Source: Aliidiomarina maris (GTDB lineage Bacteria > Pseudomonadota > Gammaproteobacteria > Enterobacterales > Alteromonadaceae). Taken from it: a stretch of 64,000 bases of DNA. Position numbers and translations under genes: made by a program. Below the pieces are notes generated by a model, which saw only the letters and a list, made by a program, of their open reading frames with translations, did not search any database and was not told where the DNA came from. Numbering within the stretch: the first letter of the stretch is position 1; the number at the start of each line of letters is the position of its first letter. The stretch spans positions 1 through 64,000 of the forward strand of contig NZ_PIPK01000011.1 of assembly GCF_003987335.1 (NCBI RefSeq), written 5' to 3'. Positions 7,171 through 14,931 of this stretch are shown one piece after another.

Positions 7171-7254
7171 CGCTTAACGCCCGAGCACAGCGGCACGAAC
7201 GCAGTGAGTGTCCAGCGCCGCAGGCGCGTGCTGATGCGACTGGTTATGTGAACG
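7171..7254 (-). repeat. attC recombination site 5
   Basis: On the minus strand it starts TTCACATAACCAG and ends GGGCGTTAAGCG, about 84 bp. It contains several GC-rich inverted arms, such as CACGCGCCTGCGGCGCTGG facing the distal half. It follows the 77-residue gene and precedes the CoiA-like gene, whose ribosome site lies just after the final core. Confidence 0.85.
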
Positions 7255-7271
7255 ATTCAAATAAACCCGCC

Positions 7272-7505
7272 TCAACCTATTAAGCTGTCGATGCCATCAG
7301 CTTCAATGGTTCGTTTCACTTCATCTAGCGCAGCCACATCAGTCTCAAATTCGTCATCCCAGACCAGCGAGCTATTCGATTCATCGATAACTTCCAGTAT
7401 CCAGCCACCCTTATCGCCACGGTAGATATCAACCTGGATAGCCTTACCATCCACTGTGATTGGCTGCGACAAGGGACTCATTTCTAGTTCAAACTCTTCT
7501 GCCAT
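7272..7505 (-). CDS. small acidic cassette protein, unknown
   Basis: A 77-residue, strongly acidic protein (MAEEFELEMSPLSQPITVDG at the start, then GGWILEVIDESNSSLVWDDE). Its beta strands are short and its C-terminus is a helix (DVAALDEVKRTIEADGIDSL). There are no Cys pairs, catalytic motifs or membrane segments. Small acidic proteins of this kind are frequent in cassette arrays, and some bind or mimic nucleic acid, but nothing here proves that. Flanked by attC sites 5 and 6. Confidence 0.6.
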   Translation of the reverse strand: MAEEFELEMSPLSQPITVDGKAIQVDIYRGDKGGWILEVIDESNSSLVWDDEFETDVAALDEVKRTIEADGIDSLIG

Positions 7506-7532
7506 TACTTAACCTGTATACGATAAATAGTT

Positions 7533-7610
7533 CACATAACGCCCGAAATAACCGGCGTGCTTTAGCACGTCCGGCGCCAACGGCGCGTAGTTCATTGACT
7601 TGTTATGTTT
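7533..7610 (-). repeat. attC recombination site 6 (after toxin gene)
   Basis: On the minus strand it starts GAAACATAACAAGTC and ends GGGCGTTATGTGAA, with inverted arms GCGCCGTTGGCGCC and GGACGTGCTAAAGCACG in the middle. It is the rightmost attC I can see, so the toxin-antitoxin cassette is the first in the readable array. The toxin stop codon (7603-7605) lies in its first core. Confidence 0.85.
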
Positions 7611-7905
7611 CATCCACACCGAACTCAGAGGCTTTCAATAACTGACTGCTGCGACGAACCGTTAGAATATCCACCTGATTTGTTATGCTATAGATAACTC
7701 GGTAAGAGCCAAACACCACTTCTCGAATACGCTGCAAACGCACCTCAGGGACGACTCGTCCACTCTCCGGAAATTCAGCTAAGCGATCGACGCAAGAAAA
7801 TAAACCATCAACCCAGTGTAACGCCGCACTCGGCTTATCTTCGGCAATGTATTGAGCGATACTTTCTACGCGCTCTAGCGCAAGCGGAGACCAAACTACC
7901 TTCAT
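7603..7905 (-). CDS. ParE/RelE-family toxin
   Basis: A 100-residue protein with the ParE/RelE toxin pattern: MKVVWSPLALERVESIAQYI at the start, then a helix with ALHWVDGLFSCVDRLAEFPESG, and the core strand REVVFGSYRVIYSITNQVDILTV. ParE proteins poison DNA gyrase and RelE proteins cut mRNA. The sequence leans to ParE by the AEFPESGR and IREVVFGSYRVIY motifs, but the target is not provable. Its start overlaps the antitoxin stop by 4 bp (ATGA), giving coupled translation. Toxin-antitoxin cassettes are thought to stabilise integron arrays against loss. Confidence 0.85.
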   Translation of the reverse strand: MKVVWSPLALERVESIAQYIAEDKPSAALHWVDGLFSCVDRLAEFPESGRVVPEVRLQRIREVVFGSYRVIYSITNQVDILTVRRSSQLLKASEFGVDET

Positions 7906-8183
7906 TGAGCTAGCTTACTCAAAATGCGTGATTTCGCATCTTCATGCGAAATTCCGGCACCATTAGCGATTTGCTCTTCAGCGCGGTAAACCTCTTCGAG
8001 CACTTCCAAGCGCTCTTGCATCTTTTCGTATTCTTGAACATCAACCAGTACTGCAACCCCGCGGCCACGCTGTGTTAGTACCATCGGACGCCGCGTCTCA
8101 TGGATTTGCTTCACAAATTTTGCAACTCCGGCCCGAAATTCAGATAGAGGTCGAATATCTTCGTCTACACGTACTCTTGTCAT
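7902..8183 (-). CDS. Phd/YefM-family antitoxin
   Basis: About 93 residues if started at the ATG at 8183, which has AGGTG at a suitable distance. The frame also has GTG at 8192 and ATG at 8189. The N-terminal half is a Phd/YefM fold (IRPLSEFRAGVAKFVKQI, then RPMVLTQRGRGVAVLVDVQE), used for dimerisation and operator binding. The C-terminal helix (EEQIANGAGISHEDAKSRIL) would wrap the toxin. It neutralises the neighbouring ParE-like toxin and should repress the pair through the iterated sites just upstream. Confidence 0.85.
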   Translation of the reverse strand: MTRVRVDEDIRPLSEFRAGVAKFVKQIHETRRPMVLTQRGRGVAVLVDVQEYEKMQERLEVLEEVYRAEEQIANGAGISHEDAKSRILSKLAQ

Positions 8184-8194
8184 TGGCATCACCT

Positions 8195-8224
8195 ATGTAC
8201 AACTCAATGTACTTATAAATGTAC
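8195..8224 (-). promoter_or_regulatory. iterated operator upstream of the toxin-antitoxin pair
   Basis: The hexamer ATGTAC (GTACAT on the transcribed strand) occurs three times at 8195-8200, 8207-8212 and 8219-8224, an exact 12-bp period, directly in front of the antitoxin start. TATAA at 8213-8217 of the minus-strand reading could be part of a -10. Phd/YefM antitoxins bind short repeated palindromes at their own promoters, so this is the probable autoregulatory operator. The cassette therefore carries its own promoter. Confidence 0.6.
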
Positions 8225-8723
8225 GTTACAGTCTAGGATTTCGCAAGAAAAGGATTGCCGAAACATAACATTTGAATAGTGCGCACGCTCGGATTATCGC
8301 TCATGGCTAATGAGCAAAAATAAGTCATGTATTTGATCTGGCAAAGGTATTTCAAAGAGGAGGCTCTTTCCCTAGGAAAACAAACTGAGCATGCTCGTTT
8401 AGCTTGTACGCTTTGCCTGATATCCGTGGCGTCGCTGTTTATGCTATTGACCTTACAGAAGTTAATTTAACTGGGCAAGTATAAATATGCAGCGATGGGA
8501 CCATCAACGAGCAGTGGCTTGAAGCATTTCAGCGACTAAGCAATGATGAGGACGCTGACCGATGTAGAAAACGACTATAGAGCCACAAGGTCATCTACGC
8601 TAAACTCACCCCATGAGGTAAGTTACTCGAAGCGCAAAAACCTAACTAGACCCCATACTTGACCTCAAGGTTTAATCGCGGTTTTTAAGGAACCAAGAAA
8701 ATGACGCAAGTCATTGAAAAGAT
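8225..8723. other. gene-free stretch between cassette array and tRNA
   Basis: About 500 bp with no intact gene. Short plus-strand reading frames such as GTINEQWLEAFQRLSNDEDA (about 8497-8560) look like pieces of a decayed coding sequence and are broken by stops. I see no integrase gene, no attI-like site and no attC here. It is the border between the island and the tRNA. Confidence 0.4.
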
Positions 8724-8799
8724 TGGTGGCCCCTCCCAGATTTGAACTGGGGACCAACCGATTATGAGTCGGGTGCTCTAACCACTGAGCTAAGGGGCC
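8724..8799 (-). tRNA. ileX: tRNA-Ile (CAT anticodon, reads AUA)
   Basis: The 76-nt gene begins GGCCCCTTAGCTCAGTGGTT, with a 7-bp acceptor stem closing with GGGGCC and an encoded CCA at 8724-8726. The anticodon loop is CTCATAA (CAT at the wobble-to-third positions) in a TCGG-closed stem, and the T arm has GTTCAAATC. The near-identity to E. coli ileX and the position next to rpoD (as in E. coli) make this the minor isoleucine tRNA whose C34 is changed to lysidine by TilS, not a methionine tRNA. Its 3' end faces the accessory island, a common integration target. Confidence 0.93.
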
Positions 8800-8855
8800 A
8801 TTGCTGCGAAGCTGTGTTGAAGCTTCTTAGGTGGGTGCTTTGTTCAAGCCGTGGG

Positions 8856-8885
8856 AGTATAAAGTAACTGCCCACAAATTGGCAA
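8856..8885 (-). promoter_or_regulatory. promoter of tRNA-Ile
   Basis: On the minus strand TTGCCA (8880-8885) is followed after 18 bp by TATACT (8856-8861), a good sigma-70 promoter. Initiation would fall near 8849, about 50 nt before the tRNA 5' end. A GC-rich stretch (CCCACGG) follows the -10, as is common for stable-RNA promoters. Confidence 0.7.
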
Positions 8886-8999
8886 CTTTTCGGCGCTCAC
8901 CATGGTTCAATTGGTGATTAATCGAGCAACGCGTATCGCCCTGCCCCTTAAACCAACTCACACAGCGCAACACCATCGAGTAGGAGGAGGCCTCACGGC

Positions 9000-9053
9000 C
9001 TCCGTCCTCTCACACCACCGGGCATACGGTTCCGTACCACGGCGGTTCATACG
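9000..9053 (-). ncRNA. group II intron domains V and VI (catalytic RNA end)
   Basis: Minus-strand sequence from about 9053 reads ATGAACCGCCGTGGTACGGA, then ACCGTATGCCCGGTGGTGTG, and folds into the short two-stem hairpin of domain V with a GGAA-type tetraloop. Domain VI (GGAGGCCGTGAGGCCTCC) continues to 8980. The CGC/AGC triad position and the two-base bulge are where class C ribozymes keep them. This marks the RNA as probably self-splicing. Confidence 0.8.
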
Positions 9054-10315
9054 TTACATTTGAGCTGATGATAACTGTCCATCAGCGATATTAAACCGAG
9101 TCTATCAAACAACTTCTTCGGTACCGCATGATTCATGTGCGACGCACCTGCATTCCACCATGGACCACGCCCATTGGTGGTGCTTAGTACTGCACGTTTC
9201 TCGGCAATACCGAGCCGCATCAACATCCGTGCTCGGGTTAAACCCCGTTTCCATTGTCGCCACAGGATCTTCCTTAAATGGCGGCGAAGCCAGCCATCCA
9301 ATTCATTGAAGATACCTTTGGCATCCGCGTGATGGAAGTAGTTTATCCAGCCACGCAGTTTAGGCGCGAGTTCGTTCACCGTTTTGCGGATGTTCCAGCC
9401 CTTGGCCATGCGAAGCAGTGCTTTGAGATTGCTTTTAAAGCGCTTTACGCTTTTGTCGGCAACTTTGAGCCGGATGTTATAGTTCCGGCTACACTCCGTG
9501 TAGCCAAGGAAGCTGCGCTTCCAAGGCCTGTCGGCAGCACTCTTTCCACGATTGACCTGAAGCTTCAGGCGCTGTTCAAGGAACTTCGTTGTTGAAGCGA
9601 GCACTCTGTGCGCGGCGCGCTCACTGCTCACATAGATATTGCAGTCATCCGCGTAGCGACAGAAGCTATGGCCTCGTTTCGTCAGCTCCATGTCCAGTTC
9701 ATGCAGCAGGATATTCGACAGCAGCGGCGAAAGCGGTCCGCCTTGCGGCGTGCCCTCTGTTCGTGCTGTCGTAACGCCATTTTCCATGATGCCTGCCTGT
9801 AAGTATCGGCGTATCAGTTTGAGTACGGTTTTGTCTTTGATAACCCGGGCGATTCGCGACATGAGAATGTCGTGGTTCACCCGGTCAAAGAACTTCGCCA
9901 TATCAATGTCGACCACCCAGCGTTTTCCAGACTCCATATAATCCCGGGCTTGATGCACCGCTTGCGCGGCGCTCTTACCCGGCCTGAAGCCATAGCTGTG
10001 CGGCGAGAACATCGGCTCAAACTGTTCACTCAATACCTGATGCATTGCCTGCTGGATAAGCCGGTCTATCACGCATGGGATGCCCAGCATCCGCATGCCG
10101 CCACCGGGCTTGGGTATCTCTACCTTGCGCACCGGTTGCGGTTGATAGCGACCCTCCAGCAGTTGTTGTTTGATGTGCTGCCAGTGTTGTTGCAGATAGC
10201 CTTTCAGCTCGTCCGTGGTCACACCGTCTACCCCCGGAGCACCCTTGTTCCGGCACACTCGCTGGTAGGCTTGCAGCATATTCGACCGTTCGGTTATCGC
10301 TGACATTAAATCCAT
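9047..10315 (-). CDS. ltrA: group IIC intron reverse transcriptase/maturase
   Basis: A 422-residue protein if started at ATG 10315 (MDLMSAITERSNML), which has GAGCGGGG upstream. A start at 10363 is less likely. It has RT blocks in order: KGAPGVDGVTTDEL, then YQPQPVRKVEIPKPGGGMR, SYGFRPGKSA, VVDIDMAKFFDRVNHD, GTPQGGPLSPLLSNI and the catalytic RYADDCNIYV. A maturase domain follows (LRGWINYFHHADAKGIFNEL, WNAGASHMNHA). No HNH endonuclease domain follows, as expected of class C. It helps the intron splice and reverse-splice into DNA after terminator hairpins. Length is normal, so the copy looks active. Confidence 0.9.
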   Translation of the reverse strand: MDLMSAITERSNMLQAYQRVCRNKGAPGVDGVTTDELKGYLQQHWQHIKQQLLEGRYQPQPVRKVEIPKPGGGMRMLGIPCVIDRLIQQAMHQVLSEQFEPMFSPHSYGFRPGKSAAQAVHQARDYMESGKRWVVDIDMAKFFDRVNHDILMSRIARVIKDKTVLKLIRRYLQAGIMENGVTTARTEGTPQGGPLSPLLSNILLHELDMELTKRGHSFCRYADDCNIYVSSERAAHRVLASTTKFLEQRLKLQVNRGKSAADRPWKRSFLGYTECSRNYNIRLKVADKSVKRFKSNLKALLRMAKGWNIRKTVNELAPKLRGWINYFHHADAKGIFNELDGWLRRHLRKILWRQWKRGLTRARMLMRLGIAEKRAVLSTTNGRGPWWNAGASHMNHAVPKKLFDRLGLISLMDSYHQLKCNV

Positions 10316-10959
10316 GTCAGCCCCGCTCGGAGTTGTTCTGGTTGATGCCGTGATGCACTGCACAACCCAAGCATCCCGCGCAGGCTTCTGGCCTTGCGGT
10401 TTGGGTCGGGTGAGGTTTTCCTCTTGCTGTGGTATGTAACATCATCGAATCAACAGGCTCCGATTCGTAACCTATGTTCAGCCCTTCAGCTGGCGGTAAC
10501 CAGCCTACTACGGCCTCGGCTGACTTCTGCTGCTCCATCCTGATACCTCACAGCATCAGTAGCTTTAAGCAAAGCAACAGACCTCCCAGGGTAATGCGCG
10601 TGACGTTGTTCGGCACATCCATGTGCCTCTCCTTTCAGGCTTACGCTCAAATTCGTTCCAGACGAATTTGTCCCACTTATGCCTGCCGCATCTACGTTCA
10701 TAGTTTCCGTGTAAGTACTGGGCTTTAGCAATATTGGCTACCTCACCCACTATAGACGCCTCGTATGCGGTTTCTGTTCGTCAGGCCAGTGGTTTGCTTG
10801 CCGCTTCCTTCAGATTTCACCTCGCGGTGAACACCCTTGCGGTTCAGCTAGTGATTCCCCTTACCGGGCTCACAGAGGACTCTCACCTCCCAGTCATCCT
10901 GTCAGCACCACCTGCATAGGAACAGCGCCGTCAAGGCGCTACGCGCCATGCCTGGCGCA
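10316..10959 (-). ncRNA. group IIC intron domains I-III and leader of the RT
   Basis: The stretch between the intron 5' end and the RT start has no gene. It contains several GC-rich inverted repeats and the conserved-looking AAACCGCATACGAGGCG segment, as expected for the ribozyme scaffold. Plus-strand frames here are chance. The exon-binding sites should lie in this part. I did not try to place them. Confidence 0.7.
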
Positions 10960-10962
10960 CCA

Positions 10963-10990
10963 AATAAAAAGGGCCGCAACAGCGGCCCTT
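10963..10990 (-). terminator. terminator of the nuclease gene, target of the intron
   Basis: On the minus strand GGGCCGC, loop TGTT, GCGGCCC (10971-10988) is followed by TTTTTATTTG, a textbook Rho-independent terminator 20 nt after the nuclease stop. The intron starts 10 nt beyond the stem, so the T-run supplies its intron-binding sequences. The terminator itself stays intact after insertion. Confidence 0.88.
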
Positions 10991-11009
10991 TAGCGTTCTT
11001 AATGCGTTA

Positions 11010-13976
11010 TTAGCACTGTGGTACAGGGCGTCCTGGACGGTTCACTTGGCCTGGAGGGCAGCGACGCACTGTCATGTCAATCAACAGCGGGTCGTGGTCA
11101 GACGAACGGAACTCATCGGCTTGGTAGAAGTTGGCTGGCTTGTCTAAGAACCCGCCAGGCAAGCTACCTTCACTGTAGTTAAACGCCGGAATTTCATCAC
11201 TATTGACGTTCCAGTACACCGCACGCAGTACTTGATTGGCTAAGCTTGGGCTGGCTAAACCGTGGTCTAAGCTGCCGGCTTGGCCCATGAACGTATAGCT
11301 ATACACATCCGGCTCACCATTGTTTTCAGCGAATGCTAAGTTGGTGTAGCCCGCGTCATACAGCGTGGTCATTGGGTCTTCCATGCCATAGGCGTTAAAG
11401 TCGCCTAAAATCAGCTGGTTGACTGTGCCGCCTTGGGTTGGGTCGCTGGCTAACCAGCGCGCCAATGCGGCACTTGAGCGTGTACGCCATTGGTTCCAAC
11501 AGGCTTGCCCGTCATTTTGGTCAGCGTCTGGGCCGCTGCTTGGACACGAAGCTTTCGAGCGCAAGTGGACATTCACTGCAGTGAAACGCCCGCCGCCCAG
11601 CACTTCGAAGGTTTGCGCTATCGCAGGACGTTGGCGCGAGGTGTCAAAATCAGGGTCAACACTGTCGTCTAGCACAGCTAAGTCGCCTACTGGTGTGGCA
11701 CGGCGTGGACGATAGATAAACGCGTTCTTAATCGCATCTGTGCCCAACCAACCGCTGGCAATGTACTGCCAGTTGTCACGCGGGTAAGCACGGTTGAGTG
11801 CGTCAACCAGCACGCTTAGCGTGTAGTCGTTGGCGTCGTTCTCGACTTCAACCAATGCCACGACGTCGGCATCCATCTTACCAATGGCGGCGGTCAGTTT
11901 AGCCAGTTGACGTTCCAGCTCGCTGTCTGTGCGTGCACCGCGACAACCTAAGTTGTTCGGGCCACAAGTCGCGCCACTGCCTTGCAAGGTGGTGAACAAG
12001 TTCTCGACGTTGAAGCTCGCAACGCGCAGTTGGCCACGACGATTTGGCACCGCTGGGCGTGGGTTGCTTTGGGTATTAAATTGTGGGTCTTGCTCTGCAC
12101 GCAGGCGATATTCGCTGAAGCTATAGCCCATAAAGCCGCGAAAGCCTGCTGGCACAGTAAAGCCGGCCCGAATTGGGTTGCTCGCCGATAATTCGCGGAC
12201 GCCATCAGCACCGGTTAACAACGGCAAACGGTTTGAACCGCTACGTGCGTTGTCGATAATTAAGCGGTCTTTGTCGTTGGCAGCTTGCAACGCGCGCGCT
12301 GGCTCACCCGGCAAGACCACTTGTGAAGGTTGGAACAAGCGCTGCGAAGACACAAAGATTTCACCAAAACGCACGGCGTTGAATACATCGGTAACCACCA
12401 ACTCTTGCGCGGTTTCAACCCACATTCCTTCAAGTGCTTCCAGCTCAACGTAATCGTTAATCGGTAACTGCACATAGGCAGGGCTGACACGATCCAAGTG
12501 ATTGCTTGCGCACAACTCAACCTGGCTTACATTGGTCAGTTGGGTTTCGCTAAATTGCTCAGCGACCACACCTTCCACGCGCACCACGTCGCCTGGGTAG
12601 ACACTGCGGCCAAAGTTATTGTCGTACACAAAAATACCTTCAGACGTTAGCGGGTTATTGTCGTGCATAGCGTCTGGCATTTGCATAAAGAAGCCGCCGA
12701 GGCCACCGTCTTGGGTGCTTTGGAATGAGCCAGTCACGATACCTTCAACTTGCACCAATGCGCTTTGAATTGGGCTTTGGAAGCCTTCGCCTTGGATGCG
12801 ATGAATCGGCAGCGCTGGCGCACCACACACGAACTCACCGCCAAAGTCTAAATCGACATTTGCCGTCAGCTCAATTGCACTGACACGCCATGTGCCGCAC
12901 TCGCCTTGGCTATAGCTGCTGCGTACGGCAATATAGCCGTAGCCTTCAAGGCTTTGAAGTTGGTCGAAGCCTTCAAAGCGCTGCGGCACGTTATTGCGGT
13001 CAAAGTCGCTCGCAAGAATAACGCCTAACGGTTGCCACTGGCTTGGGTCAATGTTGCCCTCGCCTGCGTAATCTTGGCTGTAGTAGATTTCGAGTGGGTT
13101 GTCGCCTGGGAAGCCGCGGGCGATATCAAGTGCCAAGCGCTCGTCTTGCTGCTGTGAGAAATCAAAGCGTGGTGAAATTAACCAGTTGTCGTTGACTTCG
13201 CATTGGCCGCCAACGAAAGGTGCGAATGTGATGTTGCTAAAGCCACTGTCCCATTCCCAACGCTCATTGCCAGACACGTTCACTTCATACCAACCTTGGT
13301 TGAACGGGTCGCTACTAAAGTCACTGTTATACACGGTAATACGGTCGGCATCCGCGCTGTTGGTCGCGCTGATCAGTAAGTTGTCAAAACGATTATTACC
13401 GCTTTGGTTACTGGCACCGTCTAACGTGATACGGAAGAATACGTTGGCTTGGTCGTTAATTTCCGTCACTGACGATAAGTCATAACTGCGTAATGACCAT
13501 GAAGCGCCAAGCGCGCCGGTGTCGGTGTCTACAACAGTGTAGTTGCTGCCGTCAACGGACCATGCAAATTCACGGCGATTAAAGCCGGTTGCGGTACCAC
13601 GCTGGGTCCAGCTGACGTTAATGTCTTGCAGGTCTTCGGTGGAAACCTGCATAACAATCGACATGCCATTGTTGCTACTACCCGCGCCGCCCTGAGGTGA
13701 TAAGGCGCCGCCACTTGGGAAGCCTGGCAAGGCATTTTGGGTGGCTCCCGCAAAGTTCTGAATAAACTGATACGCGCCGTTTTGCACGCTGTCGTTAAAA
13801 TCCGTTAAATACAGGCTGCCGTTTCCTACGTCAGCCGGTAATGGGAATGAATCCGGGGTATATCCGTTTGTACCGTCGGCTAATACGTTGTCGTTATGTG
13901 CCCAGTAAGCAATAGGTTGCGATGCCAGCGCTGGTGCGCTGAGCGCCAAAGTGGCAACTGTGAGTAGAACTCTCAT
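11010..13976 (-). CDS. secreted endonuclease/exonuclease/phosphatase-family nuclease (ExeM-like)
   Basis: A 988-residue exported protein. The start is placed at ATG 13976 because CGGAG lies upstream and the signal peptide MRVLLTVATLALSAPALAS follows. A start at 14012 would add 12 residues and spoil the signal. The N-terminal half is beta-rich, with about residues 400-520 reading as an OB-type DNA-binding domain (HRIQGEGFQSPIQ, VQVEGIVTGSFQS). The C-terminal EEP domain shows LRVASFNVENLF, VALVEVEND, TAVNVHLRSKA, GDFNAYGMED and SDHDPLLIDM. Relatives such as Shewanella ExeM degrade extracellular DNA for phosphate or biofilm release. It has no GlyGly-CTERM tail and should be periplasmic or secreted. 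Confidence 0.85.
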   Translation of the reverse strand: MRVLLTVATLALSAPALASQPIAYWAHNDNVLADGTNGYTPDSFPLPADVGNGSLYLTDFNDSVQNGAYQFIQNFAGATQNALPGFPSGGALSPQGGAGSSNNGMSIVMQVSTEDLQDINVSWTQRGTATGFNRREFAWSVDGSNYTVVDTDTGALGASWSLRSYDLSSVTEINDQANVFFRITLDGASNQSGNNRFDNLLISATNSADADRITVYNSDFSSDPFNQGWYEVNVSGNERWEWDSGFSNITFAPFVGGQCEVNDNWLISPRFDFSQQQDERLALDIARGFPGDNPLEIYYSQDYAGEGNIDPSQWQPLGVILASDFDRNNVPQRFEGFDQLQSLEGYGYIAVRSSYSQGECGTWRVSAIELTANVDLDFGGEFVCGAPALPIHRIQGEGFQSPIQSALVQVEGIVTGSFQSTQDGGLGGFFMQMPDAMHDNNPLTSEGIFVYDNNFGRSVYPGDVVRVEGVVAEQFSETQLTNVSQVELCASNHLDRVSPAYVQLPINDYVELEALEGMWVETAQELVVTDVFNAVRFGEIFVSSQRLFQPSQVVLPGEPARALQAANDKDRLIIDNARSGSNRLPLLTGADGVRELSASNPIRAGFTVPAGFRGFMGYSFSEYRLRAEQDPQFNTQSNPRPAVPNRRGQLRVASFNVENLFTTLQGSGATCGPNNLGCRGARTDSELERQLAKLTAAIGKMDADVVALVEVENDANDYTLSVLVDALNRAYPRDNWQYIASGWLGTDAIKNAFIYRPRRATPVGDLAVLDDSVDPDFDTSRQRPAIAQTFEVLGGGRFTAVNVHLRSKASCPSSGPDADQNDGQACWNQWRTRSSAALARWLASDPTQGGTVNQLILGDFNAYGMEDPMTTLYDAGYTNLAFAENNGEPDVYSYTFMGQAGSLDHGLASPSLANQVLRAVYWNVNSDEIPAFNYSEGSLPGGFLDKPANFYQADEFRSSDHDPLLIDMTVRRCPPGQVNRPGRPVPQC

Positions 13977-14163
13977 CAGTGATCTCCGGTGTTTGAATAG
14001 TAGGTGCGTCAAGCTGGCTGCCGTACCTCGAAACCCGGAAACAAACCTAGCGCGTGTTAAAACGTGCGAATGTTAACCCATTGTTATGGCGTTTTGGTTA
14101 CATTTTCCACCCGGACGAGTGTTAAAATTGGGTTAAAATTAAAACCCCGTATAAATCAAATAC

Positions 14164-14192
14164 TTGACGTGTTTCACCCATAAAAATGTAAC
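14164..14192 (+). promoter_or_regulatory. promoter of the XRE membrane operon
   Basis: TTGACG (14164) and TGTAAC (14187) with a 17-bp spacer form a plausible sigma-70 promoter. The -10 runs into the first AACCCTAGGGTT palindrome, so a repressor bound there would block transcription. Confidence 0.45.
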
Positions 14193-14244
14193 CCTAGGGT
14201 TCCACGATGTGGATAAATCGTATACATTTGAAACCTTAGGGTTA
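14189..14244 (+). promoter_or_regulatory. pair of palindromic operators before the XRE operon
   Basis: A perfect 12-bp palindrome AACCCTAGGGTT (14190-14201) and a near copy AACCTTAGGGTT (14232-14243) lie 42 bp apart, four helical turns. The second ends about 18 bp before the first gene. Each is embedded in a TGTAAC/GTTACA context. The spacing and the XRE gene at the end of the operon suggest autoregulation by looping or cooperative binding. Confidence 0.6.
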
Positions 14245-14261
14245 CATTTAAGGGGAATCAC

Positions 14262-14753
14262 ATGAATAAAGTATGGAATCCAAATGCGCAGATGGCGGGT
14301 TTACGCTTCAGTGGCCTTTTTGCTCTGACACTTTCGCTCTACTTTGCTTACATCATTGCGCTCAATGCACTTCATATATATGCACCCACCTCACCTCTGT
14401 TAGACCCAGGGTGGTTTCAACACGTACCATTATTGCCGATAGTTTTGAGTCTCTGGATTATGTGGAGCTATTTGCGCCAGCTTAAAAAGCACAATGCTGG
14501 CGGATGGCAGGCGATGCTAGTCATTATTCGCGATGAGTATGCATTAAGCGTGTATCGCAAGGCTGGCGCGCAAGCGTTTTTAGTTGTGATTCATCTATGC
14601 TTGGTGCTGTTTTACTTAAGTATACTGCAGCCCGAATACCCACGTTTACTAGGCTTGGTAAATACTCAAGCCTCCATTGCTCTGCTTATTTTAAGTTCAG
14701 GTATAGTGTTTGGCATCAGCATTATGCGCCAATTGAAAGAGGAGGACGAATAA
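14262..14753 (+). CDS. four-helix membrane protein, unknown
   Basis: A 163-residue inner-membrane protein with about four hydrophobic segments: LFALTLSLYFAYIIALNAL, then VPLLPIVLSLWIMWSYL, AFLVVIHLCLVLFYLSIL and SIALLILSSGIVFGISI. An AGGGGA site precedes the ATG. Its stop overlaps the next start (TAATG), so the two are coupled. Similar gene groups (a membrane protein plus a small XRE regulator) occur widely, but I do not recognise its function. Confidence 0.65.
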   Translation: MNKVWNPNAQMAGLRFSGLFALTLSLYFAYIIALNALHIYAPTSPLLDPGWFQHVPLLPIVLSLWIMWSYLRQLKKHNAGGWQAMLVIIRDEYALSVYRKAGAQAFLVVIHLCLVLFYLSILQPEYPRLLGLVNTQASIALLILSSGIVFGISIMRQLKEEDE

Positions 14754-14923
14754 TGCAACCCAATCTAGTGTTAACTCAATTGTCTGCTTGTGCACTGGCG
14801 TTAAGAGCCACTGCTAGTATGTTCGGTAGCCACCCTTATGCGCCAGCCGCCCACCTGATTGCGAAGTGTGCGTTTGCGATAAGCATTAGCTACATAGTCT
14901 GGACAGAGCTAAAATGGTTTTAA
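14753..14923 (+). CDS. 56-residue small membrane protein
   Basis: It starts at the ATG that overlaps the stop of the preceding gene, with AAAGAGGAGG just upstream. It has one clear hydrophobic helix near the C-terminus (AKCAFAISISYIVWTEL) and a weaker one before. A longer frame open to 14597 is simply the alternative reading of the upstream gene. It probably works with its two operon partners. Confidence 0.55.
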   Translation: MQPNLVLTQLSACALALRATASMFGSHPYAPAAHLIAKCAFAISISYIVWTELKWF

Positions 14924-14931
14924 GGTGATGC

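Larger units (their letters stand above)
8975..10960 (-). mobile_element. complete group IIC intron inserted after a terminator
   Basis: On the minus strand the element starts GTGCGCCAGGCATGGCG (10960 leftward), the canonical group II 5' end. After about 645 nt of RNA domains comes the intron-encoded protein. The 3' end has domain V (AACCGCCGTGGTACGGAACC then GTATGCCCGGTGGTG, with the CCGC triad region of class C) and a domain VI ending CTCCTACTCGAT at 8975. It is 1,986 nt long, the size usual for class C. The 5' exon is a GC hairpin (10971-10988) plus T-run, the normal IIC target. The copy looks intact. Confidence 0.88.

Noticed and set aside
9047-10315. retron or diversity-generating reverse transcriptase
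   Set aside because: The maturase domain, domain V hairpin and canonical GTGCG start and CGAT end show a group II intron.
9135-10728. several plus-strand frames across the intron
   Set aside because: They are shadows of the reverse transcriptase and intron RNA and have no ribosome sites or recognisable motifs.
14597-14923. 108-residue frame over the small membrane gene
   Set aside because: The 5' half lies in the upstream membrane gene in another frame. The coupled ATG at 14753 is the natural start.
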